Below are positions 54,890-64,000 of a DNA stretch of 64,000 bases, one piece after another. Under the pieces are notes generated by a model. It saw only the letters and a list, made by a program, of their open reading frames with translations, had not been told where the DNA came from and did no database searches. The stretch comes from Helicobacter sp. 13S00477-4 (GTDB lineage Bacteria > Campylobacterota > Campylobacteria > Campylobacterales > Helicobacteraceae), in assembly GCF_002272785.1 (NCBI RefSeq), contig NZ_MLAS01000005.1:1-64000 (forward strand). The letters are read 5' to 3'. Position 1 is the first letter of the stretch, and every line of letters begins with the position of its first letter. A program made the position numbers and the translations under genes.

Positions 54890-55474
54890 ATGCAAGAAAT
54901 GAAACGATCTACCAAAGAAACAGATATAAATGCTTTTTTAGAAATATATGGGAGTGGTCAAGCTAAAATTGATACAAAAATAGGTTTTTTTGATCATATG
55001 TTAGAGGCTTTTGCTAAGCATTCTTTGATGAATATACAAATTATTTGTGAGGGAGATAGGTATATTGACGATCATCATAGTGTTGAAGATTGTGGGATAG
55101 TGATTGGAGAACTTTTGAGGAAGGAAATCTATCCTATTGCTTCTATTGAAAGATTTGGTAATAGTGCTGTTGTCATGGATGAAGCTTGTGTAGAATGTGA
55201 TATTGATCTTTGTAATCGTGCTTTTTTGGTTTTTGATATGAGTGTTTATGGAAATTTTAGAGGAAGAGTAGGGGATTTTGATATTGAGCTTATTGAGGAA
55301 TTTTTTCGTGCTATAGCAATGAATGCAGGTATATGTTTGCATATTTACCTCAAGAGAGGAAAAAATCTCCACCATATTATTGAGGCAACTTTCAAGGCTT
55401 TTGCGATTTCTTTACGCAGGGCATTAGGTCAAAATGCTGCTGTTGGTATCCCTAGCACAAAAGGTTCTTTATGA
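54890..55474 (+). CDS. hisB: Imidazoleglycerol-phosphate dehydratase
   Basis: 194 residues from ATG 54890 (GGGAG upstream; GTG 54884 is also in frame). Sixth step of histidine synthesis. Metal-binding repeats IGFFDHMLEAFAKHSLM and DDHHSVEDCGIVIGELL in the first half, HIYLKRGKNLHHIIEATFKA in the second. Monofunctional, without the phosphatase domain of E. coli HisB. It sits between rlpA and kdsC with overlaps, a position empty in H. pylori, which cannot make histidine. Confidence 0.95.
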   Translation: MQEMKRSTKETDINAFLEIYGSGQAKIDTKIGFFDHMLEAFAKHSLMNIQIICEGDRYIDDHHSVEDCGIVIGELLRKEIYPIASIERFGNSAVVMDEACVECDIDLCNRAFLVFDMSVYGNFRGRVGDFDIELIEEFFRAIAMNAGICLHIYLKRGKNLHHIIEATFKAFAISLRRALGQNAAVGIPSTKGSL

Positions 55475-55965
55475 TTGAGTTGATTTTATTAGATGTAGAT
55501 GGTACATTGACAAATGGAGGATTAAGTTATAATAGTGATTTAGTTGAATTTAAAACTTTTTGTATTAAAGATGGTTTAGGCTTGGTTATTTGGCAAAAAC
55601 TTGGAAAAAAGGTTGCGATTATTTCAGGGAGAGATTCAAAAATCACTGTTTTTAGGGCAAAAGAATTAGGGATAGATTCTATTTATATGGGTATAGCTGA
55701 CAAAGGAAAAGTGGTTTCAAAACTCAAAGATGATTTTGGTTTACACGCTTCACAGATTGCTTGCATAGGAGATGATTTGAATGATTTGAGCATGTTTAAA
55801 GAATGTGGTTTGTGTTTTGTTCCAAATGATTGTGCGTTATGGATAAGGGATTTTGCTGATATTGTTTTAAACAGCAATGGTGGTCAAGGGGCTGTGAGGG
55901 AAATGATAGAATATATCTTGATGGAAGAAGGGCTCAAGGATGAGGTTCTTAAATTTTACCAATAG
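55471..55965 (+). CDS. kdsC: 3-deoxy-D-manno-octulosonate 8-phosphate phosphatase KdsC
   Basis: 164-residue HAD phosphatase of the C0 type. Motif I LLDVDGTLTNGGLSYN, motif II SGRD in IISGRDSKITVF, motif III/IV region KDDFG and IACIGDDLNDLSMF. Releases KDO from KDO 8-phosphate for LPS inner-core synthesis. Overlaps hisB by 4 bases and lptC by 26, heading an LPS export string. Confidence 0.93.
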   Translation: MIELILLDVDGTLTNGGLSYNSDLVEFKTFCIKDGLGLVIWQKLGKKVAIISGRDSKITVFRAKELGIDSIYMGIADKGKVVSKLKDDFGLHASQIACIGDDLNDLSMFKECGLCFVPNDCALWIRDFADIVLNSNGGQGAVREMIEYILMEEGLKDEVLKFYQ

Positions 55966-56515
55966 TGTAACGAATTTTTTTTTGATACTTTTTTTGATTA
56001 CCTTAGGTTCAATATTTTTCTTCACCCCCTCGAAACTTTCTGAAAATAAAATGACTGAGCAATGGCCAAAAATTGAACTTAATCAATTCAGTATGTATCA
56101 AATCAATACAGATTTTGTGGATATGAAGGTAGAAGGTTCTGGTGCTTTGCAATTTGATGATTATGAGATATTGTTTGGTTTTTTAGCAAGTCGTTACAAC
56201 ACACATTCAAAAAGGACATATGAGTATATCAGTGGTGAAGAGGTTATTAAGACAGGAGATATTTATACTTTCCCTCAAGGTGTTGTTTATACAAAAAGTG
56301 ATGGTGGGAGCTTTTGGAGTGAAAATGGTGTTTATGATTATCAAAAAGAAATTTTTAAGGGCAAAGGAGATTTTATCTTAAGCACATTAGAAGGTAATTT
56401 TGAAGGTAAAAATATAATTTATAATAGAAAATCTCAAAATATCCAAGCCATTGATATTGTTTCAAAAATATTCCTTGATACGAATAAAAATACCTCCAAA
56501 AAAGGAAAAAAATGA
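55940..56515 (+). CDS. lptC: LPS export protein LptC-like
   Basis: 191 residues: one N-terminal membrane anchor (FFLILFLITLGSIFFF) and a periplasmic beta-jellyroll region (NQFSMYQINTDFVDMKVEGS; NGVYDYQKEIFKGKGDFILS). Layout and position between kdsC and lptA identify it as LptC, which links the LptBFG transporter to LptA. Sequence is weakly conserved, so context carries much of the call. Confidence 0.85.
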   Translation: MRFLNFTNSVTNFFLILFLITLGSIFFFTPSKLSENKMTEQWPKIELNQFSMYQINTDFVDMKVEGSGALQFDDYEILFGFLASRYNTHSKRTYEYISGEEVIKTGDIYTFPQGVVYTKSDGGSFWSENGVYDYQKEIFKGKGDFILSTLEGNFEGKNIIYNRKSQNIQAIDIVSKIFLDTNKNTSKKGKK

Positions 56516-57015
56516 AAAAGATATTTTTGTTGTTTTCTCTTTTTTTCGCATTAAATGCTCAAGAAACTCTTGAAGTAACTGCTCAAAAATTTTTTGGCGA
56601 TGATGCGAAAGGAATAACTGTCATTGAGGGAAATGTGCATATCAAAAAATCTAAAGATACATTGGAGGCTAATAAAGTCATCATTCATACAGACAAAGAT
56701 CGAAAGCCTGAGTTTTATGAGGCAGAAGGCAACGTTAAATTCCATATATTCATGGAAAATGGTAGAGAGATTAAAGGGCATTCTGATAAACTTACTTATA
56801 ATGCAGGAAGTGGTGAATATAGGCTTTTGCAAAATGCTGTAGTGAATGAAGTTGGCAAGGAAAATACTATTAGGGGTGAAGAGATCATTGTCAATAATGA
56901 GAGTGGGTATGCTAATGTGCTTGGGAGTCAAAATAAACCAGCTAAATTTATCTTTAATCTTGATGATATAGGGAAAGATAAAGATGAAAATAAGCCTGAA
57001 GAGAAAAATGAATGA
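56512..57015 (+). CDS. lptA: LPS transport periplasmic protein LptA
   Basis: 167 residues, signal peptide MKKIFLLFSLFFALNA. OstA-like repeats: GDDAKGITVIEGNVHIKKSK, KDTLEANKVIIHTD, FYEAEGNVKFHIFM and DKLTYNAGSGEYRLL. Forms the periplasmic bridge for LPS transport. Overlaps both lptC and ysxC by 4 bases. Confidence 0.92.
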   Translation: MKKIFLLFSLFFALNAQETLEVTAQKFFGDDAKGITVIEGNVHIKKSKDTLEANKVIIHTDKDRKPEFYEAEGNVKFHIFMENGREIKGHSDKLTYNAGSGEYRLLQNAVVNEVGKENTIRGEEIIVNNESGYANVLGSQNKPAKFIFNLDDIGKDKDENKPEEKNE

Positions 57016-57635
57016 TTTTTGTCAAAGAAGCAAATTTCCTTACATCTGCGAAAAAGCTTGTAGAATGTCCTCCTCCTGATGTGATTGAAATTGTATTCTT
57101 AGGTAGGAGCAATGTTGGTAAAAGCACTTTTATCAATATTTTATTAGACAAGAAACTTGCCAAAAGTTCTGCCACACCTGGTAAAACACGTTTGATAAAT
57201 TTTTTTACTTCTGTTTGGGAAAGGAAGGGAGAAATTTGTGAATCTATATCTTTGAGGTTAGTGGATTTACCTGGTTTTGGATATGCAAAAGTTTCTAAAG
57301 AGGTCAAAAGAGAATGGGAAAGTTATCTTTGGGATTTTTTACACAGACGAAATTGTATTAAACTTTTTATACATTTGATTGATTCTAGGCATACTGGCCT
57401 TGAAATAGATACTTATGTTGATGAAGTTTTGTATTCTATAATAAAGGGTGATCAAAAGATTTTGAATATTTATACTAAGTTTGATAAATTAAATAAAAAT
57501 GAGCAATATTTTTTTTATCGTCAAAATAGGGTTGTTGTATCAAATAATGATAAAATCATAGACAAAAGATATGGCGGGAAAGATAAAGTTAGAGAGTTGA
57601 TTTTGAATACTGCATTGGGTTTTGGAATGAATTAA
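57012..57635 (+). CDS. ysxC: Ribosome biogenesis GTPase YsxC/EngB
   Basis: 207 residues. G1 GRSNVGKSTFINILL, G2 region SATPGKTRLINFF, G3 DLPGFGYAKVS, and a G4-type TKFDKL near the C-terminus. Needed for 50S subunit assembly. Overlaps lptA by 4 bases. Confidence 0.95.
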   Translation: MIFVKEANFLTSAKKLVECPPPDVIEIVFLGRSNVGKSTFINILLDKKLAKSSATPGKTRLINFFTSVWERKGEICESISLRLVDLPGFGYAKVSKEVKREWESYLWDFLHRRNCIKLFIHLIDSRHTGLEIDTYVDEVLYSIIKGDQKILNIYTKFDKLNKNEQYFFYRQNRVVVSNNDKIIDKRYGGKDKVRELILNTALGFGMN

Positions 57636-57721
57636 GTAAAAAATTGATTAAAAAACTAAGGTTTATGATGGATGTGAAAGTACTTAAATAAAGGGATATG
57701 ATTTATGATGAGCAGTATTGA

Positions 57722-58213
57722 ATGAAAGTGATTTCAAAAGTTCGAAAAAAAGGCATATTTAGAGAAATATTAAAAGCAGGACTCCTTTTAATATGTTTTT
57801 ATTTTTATACTTGTTTGAGTGATGTTTATTTGTTTTTGCCTCCTATGATTGGCTTATTGTTTGTGTTTTATATCCAGATTTCAAGGGATAATTTGTGGAT
57901 TTTGAGTTTTGCTGTTTTTGTTTGCTTGATTTTTTTTGAATATGATCACGATCAGCATGCAGGGATTTTGCCTCTTGTCTTTGTTGTCACTAATTGGTTG
58001 GTGATTAAGAAATTTCGTTTATTGTTTGAGGAAAATGTTTTTTTTGTTATTATATATATTGCTTTGATCTATCTTGTTTATTTTTTCTCATTATATTCAT
58101 TTGGTATTTTTAATGGTGTTTTTAATTCCGATTTGAGTTTGAGTTTTGTTTATTATATTTTTTATGAATCTTGTTTGGCGATAATCTATGAAAAAATTAA
58201 ATATCAGATATAA
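57722..58213 (+). CDS. Multi-pass membrane protein upstream of PBP2, MreD-like
   Basis: 163 residues with about five hydrophobic helices (LKAGLLLICFYFYTCLSDVY; PPMIGLLFVFYIQISR; NVFFVIIYIALIYLVYFF). No enzymatic motif. Position directly before mrdA, with a 26-base overlap, and topology suggest an MreD-type elongasome protein; sequence similarity alone would not prove it. A short upstream frame (MIYDEQY) behind AAAGGGA ends at its start codon and could couple translation. Confidence 0.6.
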   Translation: MKVISKVRKKGIFREILKAGLLLICFYFYTCLSDVYLFLPPMIGLLFVFYIQISRDNLWILSFAVFVCLIFFEYDHDQHAGILPLVFVVTNWLVIKKFRLLFEENVFFVIIYIALIYLVYFFSLYSFGIFNGVFNSDLSLSFVYYIFYESCLAIIYEKIKYQI

Positions 58214-59978
58214 AATTGTTTTATTTATCTTTATTTTAGTTTGGATTATTCTGAGCTTAAAAATATTTGTTTTGACCATAAAATCACACCAATATTTTGA
58301 AAAATTAGCTGAACGTAATATGACTAAAAAAGAGATTTTAGTACCTGTTAGAGGACAAATACTTGATAGAAATGGAGATCCTTTAGCCATCAATGAGTTA
58401 GGTTTTTCTATTTTATTAAATCCTTTTTTGAAAGACAAGGATTTAGAGAAACAAATTGCTTTGATTCAAGGATATTTTCCTGATATTGATACTTCAGATG
58501 TATTCAAAGCTTATAAAAAGCAATATTCTTCTTATAATCATTCTCCTATTAAAGTAATCAATTTTATTTCTTATGACAAAATGCAAAGGTATTATGCACA
58601 GATTATTCAAAATCCTGATATTTTTGTGGAACCTTCGACCAAAAGGCTTTACCCTGGAAATGCTAGTGCTTCTCATATTATAGGTTATGTAGGTGCTGCT
58701 GATGAACGTGATATTGCTAATGATCCTGTGAGTAAATATACAAGTATTATTGGCAAAACAGGATTAGAAAAAGAATATAATTTATTCTTGCAAGGGCATA
58801 TTGGTTATCGTGTTGTAGCAGTTAATGCATTTAATCAAGAGATTGAAGTTTTAGAAGAGTCTAGACCAGAAAAACAAAATGATTTGACTTTAAGTATTGA
58901 TATGAGACTTCAAATGATTGCAGACAAAGAGTTTGAAGGCAAGACAGGTGCAGTGATTGTTATGGATGTGCATACAGGTGAGATTCTTGTAGCAGGTAGT
59001 TATCCTGAGTATAATCTGAATGATTTTGTTGGAGGGATAAGCTATAAGAAATGGAATGCTCTTCGTGAAGATATTTATAATCCTTTATTGAATAGACTTG
59101 TGAATGCACTTTATCCTCCAGCATCTGTTGTGAAAATGGGGATGGGGTTAGCTTTTTTAGAATATGCAGGTATTAATGAGAATACAAAAATTGATACCCC
59201 TGCATATATTGAATTGGGTGGTAGGAAGTTTCGTGATTGGAAGCCAACTGGGCATGGCAAATCAGATCTTGTAAAGGCTATCAAAGAATCTGTGGATGTT
59301 TATTTTTATAAACTTTCTCAAGTTGCTGGGATTAATAATATTGCAAATGTCATGAAACAAATGGGTTTTGGAGAAAAAACAGGTGTGGATATACCAGGTG
59401 AATTTATTGGCATTGTGCCTGATCCTGAATGGAAGATGAAAAGATATAGAAAAAATTGGTACACAGGCGATACGGTTGTTACTTCAATCGGACAAGGAGC
59501 TTTTTTGGTAACACCTATGCAGATTGCTAGATATACAGCTTTGATAGCCAGTGGCAAATTGCCAACGCCACATTTTGCAAAAAACTTTGGGAATAAAGAT
59601 TATGAAGATAGAAGTGAAGATGTTTTGGATGATTTTCAAAAATCAAAGTTAAGCATCCTTCAAAAAGGAATGTATCAAGCTTGTAGTGTTCCTGGAGGTA
59701 CAGCTTATAGGCATACTTTGGGATCTAAAATGCCTCTTGCTTGCAAGACTGGAACAGCACAGGTTGTTCAAATACCACAGGATATTAAAGTCAGGATAAA
59801 AGAGAGTCAAATGGAATATTTTCATCGTTCTCATGCTTGGATCACAGGATTTGTTCCTTATAAAAATCCAAAATATGTCATTACTGTTTTGCTTGAACAT
59901 GGCAAGAGTGGAGGTAGTGGGGGACCCATTATGGTAAAAATGGCGAATGCACTTTATGATTATGGTTATTTAAAGTAA
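58188..59978 (+). CDS. mrdA: Penicillin-binding protein 2 (elongasome transpeptidase)
   Basis: 596 residues. N-terminal membrane helix (YKIVLFIFILVWIILSLKIF), PBP dimer region starting VPVRGQILDRNGDPLAINE, then a transpeptidase with SxxK serine in YPPASVVKMGMGL, SxD in KESVDVYFYKLS and KTGT in PLACKTGTAQVV. Class B PBP that keeps rod or helical shape with RodA. Completes the kdsC-to-mrdA block that matches H. pylori. Confidence 0.95.
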   Translation: MKKLNIRYKIVLFIFILVWIILSLKIFVLTIKSHQYFEKLAERNMTKKEILVPVRGQILDRNGDPLAINELGFSILLNPFLKDKDLEKQIALIQGYFPDIDTSDVFKAYKKQYSSYNHSPIKVINFISYDKMQRYYAQIIQNPDIFVEPSTKRLYPGNASASHIIGYVGAADERDIANDPVSKYTSIIGKTGLEKEYNLFLQGHIGYRVVAVNAFNQEIEVLEESRPEKQNDLTLSIDMRLQMIADKEFEGKTGAVIVMDVHTGEILVAGSYPEYNLNDFVGGISYKKWNALREDIYNPLLNRLVNALYPPASVVKMGMGLAFLEYAGINENTKIDTPAYIELGGRKFRDWKPTGHGKSDLVKAIKESVDVYFYKLSQVAGINNIANVMKQMGFGEKTGVDIPGEFIGIVPDPEWKMKRYRKNWYTGDTVVTSIGQGAFLVTPMQIARYTALIASGKLPTPHFAKNFGNKDYEDRSEDVLDDFQKSKLSILQKGMYQACSVPGGTAYRHTLGSKMPLACKTGTAQVVQIPQDIKVRIKESQMEYFHRSHAWITGFVPYKNPKYVITVLLEHGKSGGSGGPIMVKMANALYDYGYLK

Positions 59979-59990
59979 TATTTCTTACTA

Positions 59991-60983
59991 TTATAATTTT
60001 TTTAAGAGTTCTTTATAATAAAAACTATGCATGATAGCTAACTCTTCCTCACCCATATTTCCATTTAAAATAGATTCTAAAGCCCCTTCAATAGCAAATA
60101 CAGCCATATAAATATGTGTCATGAGCATAGCAATAACACCAAATCCTAGGAGATTATGGATAATTGCATTGAGCCTCAAAAAATTTATATCTCCATAAAA
60201 GTAATGCATTATCAATCCTGTTGCTGCCATTATGAACCCTCCAATTGTGGATAGCCAAAACCATATTTTTTGTCCAGCATTGAATTTCCCTGCAGGGACT
60301 GGATTTTTTGAAGTTGAGAGATAGCCTCCCATGATCTTTAGCCATTTGATATCATAGAGTTTAAATAAAGCAGGTTTGAGCCACATTAAAAACATTAAAA
60401 TACCAAATACTATAAAAATAAATGTTGCCAAGAAGTGAAGATTTTTTGCTATTCTAATAGGCGTACCTCCACCAAGTTTATCACCAAAAATCATCATCAG
60501 TCCACTGACACAGATTATCATAAAAGGTATAGCTGCTCCCCAATGAATAAGTATATTATATTTGGAGAATACTTTGAATTTTTTGCTATGATGATTGAAT
60601 TTTTTTGACCCAATGATTTTATAATGTCCAAAAAATGTAAGGATCACTAAAATAATAATCCCCAAAAATATTGGAGCAAAAAATCTATTTTGAAGGATTG
60701 TGAATGCTTCACCAAGGCCTATAATTCCTGCGATACCTGTGATTTTTTCGCTATGTATACCGACACTCAGTCCTTCCATTTTTAATACAGAGTCACTAAC
60801 AACTCCTGCTGTTGGCGAGTTTAACCCCCAGTTTTTAATAGACTCAATTTGAGGGGTTCCATAAATTTTTTTGTTGTAGTTAAAATCAACAGGTTCTTTT
60901 GGATTTTGATTTCCAAGTGCTATTTGTCCTAAGGAAAAGATCAAAAAAAACTTTAGGATCAAAGCAATTTTAGTTATTTGCAT
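59991..60983 (-). CDS. fdhC: Formate dehydrogenase cytochrome b subunit
   Basis: 330 residues from ATG 60983 (AGGAGAAAGTG upstream). A signal peptide (KIALILKFFLIFSLGQIALG) precedes a periplasmic segment and a four-helix diheme cytochrome b (FAPIFLGIIILVILTFFG; LIHWGAAIPFMIICVSGLMM; LHFLATFIFIVFGILMFL; GFGVIAMLMTHIYMAV) with histidines placed as heme ligands. It passes electrons from FdhB to the quinone pool. The N-terminal extension before the cytochrome is typical of epsilonproteobacterial FdhC. Overlaps fdhB by 14 bases. Confidence 0.9.
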   Translation of the reverse strand: MQITKIALILKFFLIFSLGQIALGNQNPKEPVDFNYNKKIYGTPQIESIKNWGLNSPTAGVVSDSVLKMEGLSVGIHSEKITGIAGIIGLGEAFTILQNRFFAPIFLGIIILVILTFFGHYKIIGSKKFNHHSKKFKVFSKYNILIHWGAAIPFMIICVSGLMMIFGDKLGGGTPIRIAKNLHFLATFIFIVFGILMFLMWLKPALFKLYDIKWLKIMGGYLSTSKNPVPAGKFNAGQKIWFWLSTIGGFIMAATGLIMHYFYGDINFLRLNAIIHNLLGFGVIAMLMTHIYMAVFAIEGALESILNGNMGEEELAIMHSFYYKELLKKL

Positions 60984-61647
60984 CACTTTCTCCTAAAGTA
61001 TCCCCATAGGCTTTACTCCAAGTGTAAGGGATTTCAGTTGTTTGGCTTCCTCTATTGATAGATCGAATTCTAATAATATTACTCACTTCTTTTGAACTTC
61101 CTGCTAAGAGTGCTTTGGTTGAACACATAGCAGCACAAGCGGGTACTTTTCCTTCAGCGATTCGATTTTGTCCATAGAGTTTGAATTCTTTTTCACTATG
61201 TGTAGGTGCAGGACCACCTGCACAAAATGTGCATTTATCCATAGCACCTCTAGAGCCAAAGATATCATTGGTAGGGAATTGAGGTGCACCAAATGGGCAG
61301 GCATAAAGACAGTATCCACATCCAATACAAGTTTCTTTATTGTGCAAAACAATCCCATCGTATCTGATATAAAAGCAATCTACTGGGCATACTTTTGCAC
61401 AAGGAGCATCTGCACAATGCATGCAAGCGATTGATATGGATTTTTCTTTGCCTTTTATGCCTTCATTGAGCGTTATAACCCTCCGACGATTGATGCCTAC
61501 AGGTAGATGATGAGCTTCTTTGCAGGCTACATCACATCCATGACAATCAATACATCTGTTGTCATCGCAGTAAAATTTTATTCTAGAATGATCAGGAACA
61601 AAAAATCCTCCATTTTCATTGTGGGTAATGTTGATTGTATTGTCCAT
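60970..61647 (-). CDS. fdhB: Formate dehydrogenase iron-sulfur subunit
   Basis: 225 residues carrying four [4Fe-4S] cluster motifs: DDNRCIDCHGCDVACKEAHH, MHCADAPCAKVCPVDCFYI, ETCIGCGYCLYACPFGAPQF, and a further group with CTFCAGG and PACAAMCSTKAL. Electrons flow from FdhA through these clusters to FdhC. Follows fdhA by 9 bases. There is no signal peptide; the complex is exported with FdhA by the Tat route. Confidence 0.94.
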   Translation of the reverse strand: MDNTINITHNENGGFFVPDHSRIKFYCDDNRCIDCHGCDVACKEAHHLPVGINRRRVITLNEGIKGKEKSISIACMHCADAPCAKVCPVDCFYIRYDGIVLHNKETCIGCGYCLYACPFGAPQFPTNDIFGSRGAMDKCTFCAGGPAPTHSEKEFKLYGQNRIAEGKVPACAAMCSTKALLAGSSKEVSNIIRIRSINRGSQTTEIPYTWSKAYGDTLGESDANN

Positions 61648-61656
61648 AAAGACTCC

Positions 61657-64000
61657 TTATGCTTTTTCTATACGACATAAACCGCATTTAGTTTCAGGGA
61701 TTTGAGTTACGATGTCATAGCCATAATTGGTGACTCCATTGATATTTTCTCCGATACTATAGGGTATATAGCCTTGTGGATAATTTTGGCTCAGATTTTT
61801 TCCTCTGAAGATACCCGCCCAGTGGAAAGGTGCAAATGCTACATTCTCTTTAATGCTAAAACTTAGCTTAAGTTTTATCTTTGCTTTGCCTCCTTCAGGG
61901 CTATATACCCAAACCATATCTCCATCTTGTAGCCCTAAATTTGCAGCTGTGTTTGGGTGAAGATTGATAAACATTTCTGGATTGATTTCACTGAGTGCTA
62001 GGCTTACTCTTGCTTCAATTCCTTGACCATTATGTGTTACTAGCCTTGCAGTATTAAGTTGGATGGGGAATTCTTTTGTGTAATCTTTTTGCAGAGATTG
62101 ATATTTCGTATCTACCCTCCAATGATTGGATTTATCAGCATAGGTAGGGTATTTTTCTATTAAGTCAGGTCTTGGGGTGTGGATAGGCTCTCTATGAGTG
62201 GGGACTTTATCTATCCATTCTCCTACATACATCCTTGCTCTACCATTACCAAAGGGACATAGTCCTGCTTCAAGAGCTTTATTTACAAGTATCATGCTTA
62301 AATCAGTTTTCCAATTTTTTCCTTGAACTATTTTCTTTTCTTCATTGGAAAGCTTTTTACCAATTAATTTTTCAATATTATCGGCAGTGATTTCTGGATA
62401 TCCTCCCTTTATATTTGATTTAGGAGGGAAACTATTTTTGGCTGCTAACATATCATAGGTTTTGCCATTGATTTCTTGTGTGAGTCCAAAATTTTGTCTG
62501 AATCCAGATCCTCCTTCTGAAACAGGCAAATGTTCGTCATATAGATTTGGAGTGCCAGGATGATTTTGGTTCCAACATGGCCAAGGAAGTCCATAATATT
62601 GGTCTTGCATAGGACCAAATCCTTTTAAGGTGAGTGTATCAAATAGTCCCCAATTATCTGTATGAGATTTTAGTCTTTCAGGTGTCCAGCCACTAAGCCC
62701 TATAGTTTTCATCCCAATATTAAGTTCTCTGGTAGCATCTTCAGGCCATTGAAATTGTGTCCTATTGTATTTTTTCGCTATGTTGTAAAGCGATTTGGTA
62801 TATTCTTCATAAAATCCTAGTTTTCTTGCCAAAGCAAATAAAATCTCTTGGTCAGGTTTTGATTCATAAATAGGTTCAATCACCCGATATCTCCATTGAC
62901 CAGATCTATTGGTTGCAGTTACTGACCCACTGACTTCAAATTGGGTGGTGCCTGGCAATAAATATACCCCATCTTTTTTATCAGTATAGGCTATTGCATC
63001 GTGTGGAAAAGGATCAATCATGATGAAAAGTTCAAGATTATCAAGTGCTTCTTTGACTTTGGAAGTTTGGGCTACTGAAATGATTCCATTGCCCATTACC
63101 ATCATAGATCGGATTTTATTTGATTTGCCATTATGGATTTTTTCATCATCTTCTTGTAAGACACCTTGCCACCATCGGGCTAAAGTAAAGCCATTTTTAT
63201 CCATCATATCAGGAGAAAATCTTGATTTTATCCAATCATAATCAATCCCCCATACATCAGACCAATGTTTGAATGCTCCTTCTGAGAGTCCATAATAGCC
63301 AGGCAGTGAATCAGCATTACACCCAACATCAGTCGCCCCTTGCACATTGTCATGCCCGCGTAAAATATTTGTTCCTCCACCACTGATGCCAATATTGCCT
63401 AATATGAGTTGTAAAATAGGTGCTAAGCGAGTGTTCCCAGTGCCAATACTGTGTTGGGTTAAGCCCATAGCCCATATTAATGTGCCAGGTTTTGTATTGG
63501 CATAAAGCTTAGTTACTTCTAAAAGTTCTTTTTTATCGACACCACAAACATTAGCTACAACATCAGGAGTATATTTTTGAGCTTCTTTTTTGATTTCTTC
63601 AAATCCAAAAGTCCTCTCATTGATATATTGAGTATCTGCCCAGCCATTTTCAATAATGAGATTAATCATTCCATACATAAATGCAATATCAGTCCCACCC
63701 CTGATTTGTATAAACATGTCAGCTTTAGCAGCAGTGCGTGTGAATCTAGGGTCAATTACAATTAATTTTGAACCATTGATTTCTTTTGCTTTTAAAAAGT
63801 GTTGGAAACCAACAGGGTGGTTGACAGCAGGGTTTGCACCAAAAATAATGATTGCTTTAGATTTTTGAATATCAGCTAAATGGTTGGTCATGGCTCCATA
63901 ACCAAATGTATTCGCCACACCGGCGACTGTGGAGCTATGTCAGAGTCTAGCTTGATGATCTATATTATTGGTACCATACATTGCTGCAAATTTGCGATAA
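61657..64000 (-). CDS. fdhA: Formate dehydrogenase catalytic subunit, selenocysteine-containing, 5' end outside window
   Basis: Molybdopterin (or tungstopterin) formate dehydrogenase. A conventional frame seems to start at 63918, but coding continues upstream through TGA at 63942-63940: the residues read YGTNNIDHQARL-(TGA)-HSSTVAGVANTFGYG, and DHQARLxHSxTVAG is the catalytic motif in which x is Cys or Sec. Later segments IIFGANPAVNHPVGFQHFLK, KLIVIDPRFTRTAAKADMFI and the C-terminal HPNTAANLGLQDGDMVWVYS fit the family. The start, Tat signal and N-terminal 4Fe-4S site lie beyond 64000. The subunit is encoded just before fdhB and fdhC. Confidence 0.93.
63913..63942 (-). promoter_or_regulatory. 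Selenocysteine UGA codon and SECIS-like hairpin
   Basis: In the mRNA, UGA (63942-63940) is followed after 14 bases by CGCC-GGUGU-GGCG (63925-63913): a 4-bp stem closing a loop that begins GGU, at the same distance as in E. coli fdhF (UGA, 14 bases, stem, GGUCU loop). SelB recognises such GG-U loops. Supports reading the UGA as selenocysteine. Confidence 0.75.

Noticed and set aside
55001-55375. 124-codon minus-strand frame
   Set aside because: Antisense to hisB, which is unmistakable; no independent support.
61168-61434. Plus-strand frame rich in Cys and Thr
   Set aside because: Mirror of the cysteine-rich fdhB; shadow frame only.
1-64000. tRNA genes, insertion sequences, CRISPR repeats, prophage
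   Set aside because: No cloverleaf-like sequence, transposase, terminal repeats or regularly spaced repeats were seen on reading the intergenic regions.

Overview
The window is AT-rich epsilonproteobacterial DNA, almost certainly from a non-pylori Helicobacter. Gene blocks recalled from H. pylori reappear in the same order: flgH-pseF-pseG-pseH; nucT, poly-E protein, gmk, tatA, argS; PBP1A-bioF-tlpD; NAD kinase-recN-rqcH; metN-metI, flhX-ribE, tatD-mltD-rlpA, then kdsC-lptC-lptA-ysxC-mrdA. Traits H. pylori lacks, namely a histidine gene (hisB) inside the envelope operon and a selenocysteine formate dehydrogenase, point to an enterohepatic or similar species. No rRNA, tRNA, insertion sequence or CRISPR array was seen. 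One structural RNA, RNase P RNA, is present.

Layout. 1-5 kb: 5' part of a large autotransporter-type surface protein, then carB and a YrdC-domain gene. 5-8 kb: an outer-membrane protein, rqcP and mutY. 7.2-10.2 kb: the most unusual locus, with two paralogous beta-barrel proteins, a stand-alone secreted C39 peptidase and a small Sec-exported precursor that carries a double-glycine-type leader and a hydrophobic, Trp-rich C-terminus. 10.4-17 kb: a short FAD oxidoreductase with a TauE permease, a J-domain protein, a 37-residue membrane protein, nadK, recN and rqcH. 17-23 kb (minus): carA, DUF507, PBP1A, bioF and tlpD. 23-28 kb: fur facing a flgH-pseFGHI flagellin-glycosylation cluster. 28-32.6 kb: nucT, poly-E protein, gmk, tatA, argS. 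32.6-38.4 kb: a MarR-MFP-RND-TolC efflux operon. 38.6-41.4 kb: rnpB, malic enzyme, rsmH and an FtsL-like gene. 41.5-43.7 kb: a variable surface locus with an 11-C tract inside a promoter, two damaged reading frames and an intact outer-membrane protein. 43.9-46 kb: yceI and gltX. 46.4-50.8 kb: a methionine ABC transporter with tandem substrate-binding genes and a trailing sugar aminotransferase. 51-60 kb: flagellar, riboflavin, cell-wall and LPS-transport genes. 60-64 kb: fdhC, fdhB and fdhA; fdhA contains an in-frame UGA followed by a SECIS-like hairpin and runs off the window.

Themes: cell envelope (Lpt, PBPs, lytic enzymes, many outer-membrane proteins), motility (flgH, flhX, Pse sugars, TlpD), ribosome rescue (rqcP and rqcH in one window), and likely iron control (fur here, with Fur-box-like AT palindromes before the C39/precursor genes). 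All functions are inferred from sequence motifs and recalled family knowledge; no database search was run.
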